Assembly: GCF_018917965.1 (NCBI RefSeq)
Contig: NZ_JAHLPP010000006.1
Location: 89,085 to 153,084, forward strand
Direction: 5' to 3'
From: Pseudoflavonifractor sp. MSJ-37
GTDB taxonomy: Bacteria > Bacillota > Clostridia > Oscillospirales > Oscillospiraceae
DNA: 64,000 nucleotides
Shown: positions 59,284 through 64,000 of the stretch, piece after piece
Layout of the letters: each line of letters opens with the position of its first letter
Position numbering within the stretch: the first letter of the stretch is position 1
The notes under the pieces: generated by a model
Told to the model about the DNA's origin: nothing
Database searches by the model: none
What the model saw: the letters and a program-made list of their open reading frames with translations, nothing else
Made by a program: the position numbers and the translations under genes

Positions 59284-60987
59284 TCAGGGACGGCCGCGGC
59301 CCAGACGCGCGGCGGGGCGCCGCTTGTCCTCATACATCTGCCGGTCGGCCTGCTTGATGGCCTCTGCCAGAGGCCAGATCTGATAGGCGCCGCCGATGCT
59401 GATCGACAGCCGGAGCGCCGGATAGTCCGGCAGGACCAGCTGGCTGACCTTCTGCTTGATCGTGCCCATCCGCTCCCAAAAAGCGTCCCGGCTGATGTGG
59501 TCCGAGAACACCAGCAGGAATTCGTCGCCGCCGAAGCGGACCAGCATATCGGTCTCCCGCACGCAGGCGCGCACCGTGTCCGCGATCAGGTGCAGGGCCT
59601 CGTCCCCCACCGGATGGCCATGCTCGTCGTTGATGGTCTTGAAATCATCCACATCTATCATCATGACGCCGTCGGCCGTCTCCAGCCGGGCGGCATAGTT
59701 CTCGAAGTAGCGGCGGCTGTACGCTCCGCTCACCGGGTCCAGAAAATAATCCTCCCGGCAGTCGGCCACCTTCTCCAGCAGGAGGCGCTTGCCGCCGTTG
59801 TCCACCCAGGGCCCCTCGTCCAGCTTGGAGACCATCTCCAGCACGCAGGGCCGGCCGTCCACCTCCGCGTACCGGGCGATCACATGGTAGATCTCGTTGT
59901 TGGCGAATTGGAGCTTGTTCTGGCAGCCATGGTCCTGGAACACCGCGGCGGAGACGCAGTCATCACAGCGGTCCCGGGCCGTCCAGACGCCATAGCAGTG
60001 GGTGCCGGCACTCTTGAGGGCTCCGTCCTCGCCCAGCTCCAGCACCTCGGTCTTGACCGGGTCCACCAGACGCACCAGATCGAACACTTCGGACAGGCTC
60101 TGGATGGTCTTGGCCGCGTCTGCCGTACTGTCCATGCCCAGCCCCAGCGCGAGGGCCCTCTGCCGGGCGGCTCCATCGTGGATATCCACGATCAGGCCCA
60201 CCATGCCGATGCGCTGATAGGGGGGCTCCTTGCTCCAGATGGTCAGGACGTCGATCCGGTGCCAGCGGCAGCTCCGGCCAGTCGGCAGGAGCGCGGTCAT
60301 CTGGACCTCCGGCTTTTGGACCGTGGCCTGCCCGACCAGTCCCAGCAGACGCTCCTGGTCGCTCTGGCTCAGGATCCGGAAGTCTCTGGCCTCCTTCAGA
60401 TCCATCCGCCGGTCATGGCAGCGGCCATCCCGGTCCCACTCGGTCATGCTCACCCATCCGGAGGCCACGTCATAGTCGAAGCGGATCCCGCCGGTCATGG
60501 CAGAAAAGAAGTTGCTCTTGGTCCGCTCCATGTCCAGCATCCGCTGGGGGCGGTCGCTCTTGGGCAGGGCCTCGCCCTGCAGGATCTCATTGGAGAGGCG
60601 GCGGGCCTCCTTCTCGTGGTCGTGCCCCTTGCCGTCCATCTGTCCCATTTCCCGGCGCAGGGCCTCCCGCACCTCAGATAAGCACTCCATCAGCAGGGGC
60701 GCGAAAGCGCCGCACTCCCCGTTCAGGATCATGCGCACCGCCGTGTCGTGGTCGAACGCTTTCTTATAGCAGCGTTCGCTGGTCAGCGCGTCGTACACGT
60801 CGGCCAGAGCCACCACCTGGGCGGAGATGGGGATCTCGTCCCCCTTGAGGCCGTCGGGATAGCCCCGTCCGTCCCAGCGCTCATGATGCCAGCGGCAGAT
60901 CTCGTGGGCGGCCTTCACCAGAGGCTCGTCCTGGCTGACCGGCACGTCCTTCAGCATGGCGGCTCCCACCACGGTGTGGGTCTTCAT
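59284..60987 (-). CDS. C-terminal part of a frameshifted REC-HD-GYP-PAS-GGDEF protein
   Basis: A 567-codon frame that begins inside an HD-GYP domain (MKTHTVVGAAML, then HHERWDGRGYPDG and LADVYDALTSER). It continues through a PAS-like region (about 150-270) to a GGDEF domain with intact RFGGDEF and an upstream RETD that fits the inhibitory I-site. GGDEF makes c-di-GMP and HD-GYP degrades it. The frame is continuous in homology with the REC gene upstream but is one base out of register. TAGGAG nine bases before the ATG, which overlaps the upstream stop, could allow re-initiation. Whether the split product works is unknown. Confidence 0.82.
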   Translation of the reverse strand: MKTHTVVGAAMLKDVPVSQDEPLVKAAHEICRWHHERWDGRGYPDGLKGDEIPISAQVVALADVYDALTSERCYKKAFDHDTAVRMILNGECGAFAPLLMECLSEVREALRREMGQMDGKGHDHEKEARRLSNEILQGEALPKSDRPQRMLDMERTKSNFFSAMTGGIRFDYDVASGWVSMTEWDRDGRCHDRRMDLKEARDFRILSQSDQERLLGLVGQATVQKPEVQMTALLPTGRSCRWHRIDVLTIWSKEPPYQRIGMVGLIVDIHDGAARQRALALGLGMDSTADAAKTIQSLSEVFDLVRLVDPVKTEVLELGEDGALKSAGTHCYGVWTARDRCDDCVSAAVFQDHGCQNKLQFANNEIYHVIARYAEVDGRPCVLEMVSKLDEGPWVDNGGKRLLLEKVADCREDYFLDPVSGAYSRRYFENYAARLETADGVMMIDVDDFKTINDEHGHPVGDEALHLIADTVRACVRETDMLVRFGGDEFLLVFSDHISRDAFWERMGTIKQKVSQLVLPDYPALRLSISIGGAYQIWPLAEAIKQADRQMYEDKRRPAARLGRGRP

Positions 60988-61682
60988 GACCTCGAACTCC
61001 TATCGGTCAGCTTGCCGGGCTTATTGAGGATCTCGTCCGGGATGCTGACCTTGCCGATGTCATGGAGGGCGGAGGCGGTACAGATCAGAGAGATGTCGTT
61101 CTCCGTCAGCTTGAAGCGGTCGGTCTTGACCACCAGATGCCGCAGGACCAGCTCGGTGATCGTGCGGATGTGCATCACATGCTGGCCGCTCTCGTTGTTG
61201 CGGAACTCCACCACATGGCTCAGGATGCTGATCATCAGGTCGCTGGTCTTCTCCTTCTCATAGACCTGCTCGGCCACCAGACGGGAGAGACGCTTCTGCT
61301 TGGCGTAGAGCATCAAAGTGTTGTCCACGCGCCTCCGGACTTCCTTGGCATCGAAGGGCCGCCGGATGTAGTCGGTGGCGCCCAGATTATAGGCCCGCTC
61401 CATCGAGAACGGATCCTCATCCGCGGAGATCATGATCACCGGGATCTCCTCCAGCCAGCAGGCGCGGCCCATCATCTCCAGTACGCCGAACCCATCCATC
61501 ACGGGCATGTTCACGTCCAGCAGGACCAGGTCGATATCCATCTGCCGCTGGAGGTGCTCCACCGCCTCCCGGCCGTTCTTCGCCTCCTGGAAGAGATACT
61601 TCTCCTCCCCAAGGATCGCCATCAGGATGGCCCGGTTCATCTCCGAGTCGTCTACGATCAATATGGTCTGTCTGTCATCCAT
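60984..61682 (-). CDS. N-terminal part of the frameshifted response regulator (REC plus start of HD-GYP)
   Basis: A 232-residue frame. The receiver domain has the acidic pair near 11-12 (IVDDSE), phospho-acceptor Asp at about 56 (LLDVNMPVMDG) and Lys-like position near 109. It then enters an HD-GYP domain with ASALHDIGKVSIPDEILNKPGKLTD. There the register is lost: the expected continuation (E-E-F-E-V before MKTH) is recovered in the next frame if one G is restored near 61005. The premature stop overlaps the ATG of the C-terminal frame (ATGA). It may be a true mutation, an assembly error or a coupled gene pair. Confidence 0.82.
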   Translation of the reverse strand: MDDRQTILIVDDSEMNRAILMAILGEEKYLFQEAKNGREAVEHLQRQMDIDLVLLDVNMPVMDGFGVLEMMGRACWLEEIPVIMISADEDPFSMERAYNLGATDYIRRPFDAKEVRRRVDNTLMLYAKQKRLSRLVAEQVYEKEKTSDLMISILSHVVEFRNNESGQHVMHIRTITELVLRHLVVKTDRFKLTENDISLICTASALHDIGKVSIPDEILNKPGKLTDRSSRS

Positions 61683-61699
61683 CTGTTTTCATCTGCCTC

Positions 61700-61995
61700 T
61701 CAGGCCCGGGCCCTTCCGGCCCGGATATATCTGGATACCGCCGCGGTCCGCTTTGCGGTATCCAGGGGTTTGGAGCTGGGTCCGTCCATGCCGGCGGCCA
61801 GACAGCGCTCCACATCTTTCCGACGGAGGAAGGAGATGGTGCCTCCGCCGATCTCCACCATGTCCCGGATGCCATTTCGGGGTGCGGATGTCGTGGCTCA
61901 TGCGGCGGAGGAGGTCGGTCTTGGCGATGTCGGCCCGCCTCGTCCCGGCGGAGGTCCACCAGGAAATTGGCGGAGAACACCTCCCCGATCGCGGG
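61700..61995 (-). pseudogene. Remnant of a hybrid sensor histidine kinase
   Basis: Short matching pieces are scattered over different frames. FSANFLVDLRRDE leads to AKTDLLRRMSHDIRTP (the phospho-accepting H-box of a HisKA domain). A deletion then jumps to RKDVERCLAAGMDGP and KPLDT (the C-terminal end of a receiver domain), ending near 61700. The catalytic ATPase domain is missing. The 430-base gap between neighbours holds nothing else except a probable promoter. It was probably the partner kinase of the adjacent response regulator and Hpt protein. Confidence 0.72.
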
Positions 61996-62010
61996 CACTA
62001 AATGACCAGT

Positions 62011-62039
62011 TTATCATATCTAATCGATTATTTTATCAA
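62011..62039 (-). promoter_or_regulatory. Possible promoter of the former kinase/response-regulator unit
   Basis: On the minus strand TTGATA (62039-62034), a 17-base AT-rich spacer and TGATAA (62016-62011), in a markedly AT-rich patch directly upstream of the kinase remnant. Confidence 0.4.
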
Positions 62040-62118
62040 GTTCCCACTAAAAAGTCAACGTTCCGTATCCAACGCCCCGCTATTTCGGGTGTTTTGTCGA
62101 GGATCGGCGTTCCATCCA

Positions 62119-63258
62119 TCAAACGCCGTCGTCCAGTAAGGGCAGAGAGATGATGAAGCTGGTCGAGCGGCCGTTGGACTCGGCCCGGATGGTGCCGCCG
62201 TGGCGCTCCACGATCTCCTTGGCGATGGCCAGCCCCAGCCCGGCCCCGCCGGTGCGGGTGGAACGGGCGGCATCCAGCCGGTAGAATTTCTCAAAAATGT
62301 TGGCCAGCTCCCCCTCGGGGATCTCCAGGCCCTGATTGGAGATCCGGATCTCAGCCTGACCACCCTCCCGGCTGGCCGTCACCCGGATCTCGCTGTCCGG
62401 GGTACTGTAATTCACAGCGTTGCGCAGTACGTTATCAAAGACCCGGACGAGCTTGTCCGGGTCTCCGAGCACCGACAGATGGTGCTCGATCTCCGTGGCA
62501 CACCGGAGCCCTCGCTCCGTGAAGATGGGATAGAACTCATCGGTGAGTTGTTCCAGCAGCATGGTGAGCTGGACGGGGACCATCCGTGCGGGGTCGGCCC
62601 CCAGATCCATACGGGTGATGTCGAAGAACTCCCCCAGGAGCTCCTCCAGCCGTTGCGCCTTCTCTAAGGCGATGCCGGTGAATTTGCCCTGCTGTTCCGG
62701 TGTGAGGCCAGGATCGTCCCGCAGGAGGGTCAGATAGCCCACCACAGAGGTGAGCGGCGTCTTGAGGTCGTGAGCCAGGAACGAGATCAGGTCCTGCCGC
62801 CGCCGTTCTGCGGCCTTGGCCGCGGCCTCCCGGTCCTGAAGCTGGCGGCGGATCGTGTTCAGATCTCGCTCCAGCGGCTCCAGTTCCTTCGGCAAGGCCA
62901 CCTCCTCCGCCGAAAGGTCGGCCACCTGAGCCGTGGCAGAGGCGATCTGGTCCAGCCATCGGGTGAACCGTCCCATGGCCAGATAGAAGGCGATCAGCAT
63001 CAGGAAGCCGGTGCCCAACAGGACCCATTCCGCTTTATAGCTGCGGATATAGTGTTGGTATGCATCCAAAGCCACCTGCTGTGTCTGTCCGAACAGGTGG
63101 GTCGCGATCCAAACGAAGAAAGAGGCGAATGGGTCCTCTAAGAGTCCGTCCACCACCGTCTCCTTTAGGAAAAGCCCCAGGGCTCCGGCCACGACCGCGC
63201 CCAGTACGACCATCAGGAGCATCTTCAGCTTCAAGCGGACATAACGTTTCTTGGTCAC
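62119..63258 (-). CDS. Sensor histidine kinase (VanS-like)
   Basis: A 379-residue kinase with two membrane helices (about 11-30 and 80-97) enclosing a ~50-residue outer loop. HisKA follows with the H-box SFLAHDLKTPLTSVVGYL, then an ATPase domain with N-box NVLRNAVNYS, a G1-like ISNQGLEIPEGELANIFEKFYRLD and G2 GGAGLGLAIAKEIV. The start is GTG at 63258 with AAAGGAG eight bases upstream. No response regulator adjoins it: tRNA genes lie upstream and a kinase pseudogene downstream, so its partner is elsewhere. Confidence 0.88.
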   Translation of the reverse strand: MTKKRYVRLKLKMLLMVVLGAVVAGALGLFLKETVVDGLLEDPFASFFVWIATHLFGQTQQVALDAYQHYIRSYKAEWVLLGTGFLMLIAFYLAMGRFTRWLDQIASATAQVADLSAEEVALPKELEPLERDLNTIRRQLQDREAAAKAAERRRQDLISFLAHDLKTPLTSVVGYLTLLRDDPGLTPEQQGKFTGIALEKAQRLEELLGEFFDITRMDLGADPARMVPVQLTMLLEQLTDEFYPIFTERGLRCATEIEHHLSVLGDPDKLVRVFDNVLRNAVNYSTPDSEIRVTASREGGQAEIRISNQGLEIPEGELANIFEKFYRLDAARSTRTGGAGLGLAIAKEIVERHGGTIRAESNGRSTSFIISLPLLDDGV

Positions 63259-63277
63259 GATGGTATCTCCTTTCGGA

Positions 63278-63316
63278 TAAAAAGAAAAACCACCGAATCA
63301 ATGATTCGATGGTTTT
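63278..63316 (-). terminator. Terminator of the rRNA-tRNA operon
   Basis: On the minus strand AAACCATCGAATCA pairs with TGATTCGGTGGTTT (one G-T pair), followed by TTCTTTTT. It lies just after tRNA-Thr and 20 bases before the kinase start. Confidence 0.85.
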
Positions 63317-63318
63317 CT

Positions 63319-63394
63319 TGGAGCTGCTATCCAGATTCGAACTGGAGACCTCATCCTTACCAAGGATGTGCTCTACCTACTGAGCTACAGCAGC
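63319..63394 (-). tRNA. tRNA-Thr (GGT)
   Basis: A 76-nt cloverleaf on the minus strand: acceptor GCTGCTG/TAGCAGC, D-arm TAGCTCAGTAGGTAGAGC, anticodon loop TTGGTAA (GGT), T-arm with GTTCGAATC and encoded CCA. Confidence 0.94.
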
Positions 63395-63398
63395 AAAA

Positions 63399-63475
<77 letters not shown>

Positions 63476-63518
63476 ATTTTGTTGTCCTCTATATATGACA
63501 GCAACGCTGCTTTTTACG

Positions 63519-63594
63519 TGGCAGGGGCAGAAGGAATCGAACCCTCGGCACGCGGTTTTGGAGACCGCTGCTCTACCAGCTGAGCTATACCCCT
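63519..63594 (-). tRNA. tRNA-Trp (CCA)
   Basis: A 76-nt tRNA on the minus strand: acceptor AGGGGTA/TGCCCCT, anticodon loop CTCCAAA (CCA), T-loop GTTCGATTC, discriminator G and encoded CCA. Confidence 0.94.
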
Positions 63595-63597
63595 ACA

Positions 63598-63674
63598 TGG
63601 TGGGCCTTCACGGGCTCGAACCGTGGACCGACCGGTTATGAGCCGGCTGCTCTAACCAACTGAGCTAAAGGCCC
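63598..63674 (-). tRNA. tRNA-Met (CAT), elongator type
   Basis: A 77-nt tRNA on the minus strand: acceptor GGGCCTT/AAGGCCC, anticodon loop CTCATAA (CAT), T-loop GTTCGAGCC, encoded CCA. A CAT anticodon could also be tRNA-Ile2 after lysidine modification. The paired first acceptor position makes an initiator unlikely. Confidence 0.85.
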
Positions 63675-63750
63675 AACTCGGTGTTCGGTCCTGATGGAAC
63701 GATGAGAACGGCCTGCCGCCGCGTTGCCACGACGGCAAGCCGACTCGTTC

Positions 63751-63826
63751 TGGCTCCCCCTGTTGGACTCGAACCAACGACCCTGCGGTTAACAGCCGCA
63801 TGCTCTACCAACTGAGCTAAGGAGGA
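63751..63826 (-). tRNA. tRNA-Asn (GTT)
   Basis: A 76-nt tRNA on the minus strand: acceptor TCCTCCT/AGGGGGA, anticodon loop CTGTTAA (GTT), T-loop GTTCGAGTC, discriminator G and encoded CCA. It is first after the 5S gene; a 76-base spacer separates it from tRNA-Met. Confidence 0.94.
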
Positions 63827-63860
63827 ATGTGGAGAGTCCAGTTCGACCAGACTCTTTGTG

Positions 63861-63973
63861 TCGGCATTACCTATCTTCCCGGCCCGTCTCCAGGCAAGTA
63901 TTTTCGGCGCAGGTGAGCTTAACTTCTGTGTTCGGGATGGGTACAGGTGGACCCTCACCGCAATCAACACCGA
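63861..63973 (-). rRNA. 5S ribosomal RNA
   Basis: On the minus strand the sequence starts TCGGTGTTGATTGCGGTGAG and contains CACCTGTACCCATCCCGAACACAG and GATACTTGCCTGGAGACGGG-like segments (here AATACTTGCC), ending AATGCCGA, complementary to the 5' end. Length is about 113 nt; a base or two at each end is uncertain. It is the last rRNA of an operon whose 23S gene would lie beyond the right edge. Confidence 0.93.
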
Positions 63974-64000
63974 CTGTCTCTATTCTACTCTTTTCTCGCT

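Noticed and set aside
60984..60987. Programmed frameshifting to join the two halves of the c-di-GMP enzyme.
   Set aside because: No slippery heptamer or downstream pseudoknot is visible at the junction; a simple one-base deletion with possible re-initiation explains the data.

Overview
The window is GC-rich (GC-rich codon third positions in most genes) and reads as a spore-forming, Gram-positive gut-type Clostridia chromosome, most like the Oscillospiraceae. The reasons are an alpha/beta-type small acid-soluble spore protein, a FabK-type enoyl reductase in an acc/fab operon closed by a MarR (FabT-like) gene, lipoprotein signal peptides, type IV pilus genes without a secretin, and Firmicute-type 5S and tRNA genes. 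The genus is inference.

Layout. 1-2.4 kb: sulfur-transfer genes (end of larE, a cysteine desulfurase, a TtcA-like PP-loop enzyme). 2.4-3.4 kb: a CsoR-family metal sensor and a VanZ-like membrane protein on the minus strand. 3.5-10.3 kb: a promoter, a structured and apparently attenuated leader RNA, two paralogous SAM methyltransferases and a complete nickel/oligopeptide-type ABC importer. 10.5-13.5 kb: murA, a WalJ-like metallo-hydrolase and rlmH. 13.6-14.2 kb and 24.4-25.0 kb: two inverted copies of a ~0.6 kb non-coding element with long inverted-repeat ends and compensated hairpins. 14.3-24.4 kb: the complete acpP-accBCDA-fabHKDGFZ operon with a near-palindromic operator and a terminal MarR gene. 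25-36.6 kb: a small lipoprotein, a P-loop ATPase, an ABC-F protein, a MATE exporter, a MarR-controlled heterodimeric ABC exporter, YbaK and a ketopantoate reductase. 36.8-39.1 kb: the spore protein and a lower-GC pair (large lipoprotein and XRE regulator) flanked by two near-identical terminator hairpins.

39.2-58.7 kb is one minus-strand type IV pilus locus. Transcription starts near 58.66 kb and runs through a cyclic-di-GMP class I riboswitch with a terminator. It then enters a giant gene (3190 codons) for a protein with a prepilin leader, roughly three dozen GLUG-like repeats and FN3-like C-terminal domains. Minor pilins, two tandem pilins, prepilin peptidase, PilC, PilM/N/O-like proteins and a PilB with an N-terminal MshEN (c-di-GMP-binding) motif follow. 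Just upstream lie an Hpt protein, a REC-HD-GYP-PAS-GGDEF protein broken by a one-base frameshift, and the remains of a hybrid histidine kinase. c-di-GMP therefore appears to act on the pilus at transcript level (riboswitch) and at motor level (MshEN), with a turnover enzyme encoded next door but damaged.

The right end holds an apparently orphan VanS-like kinase and the distal part of an rRNA operon on the minus strand: 5S rRNA, then tRNA-Asn, tRNA-Met(CAT), tRNA-Trp, tRNA-Asp, tRNA-Thr and a terminator.
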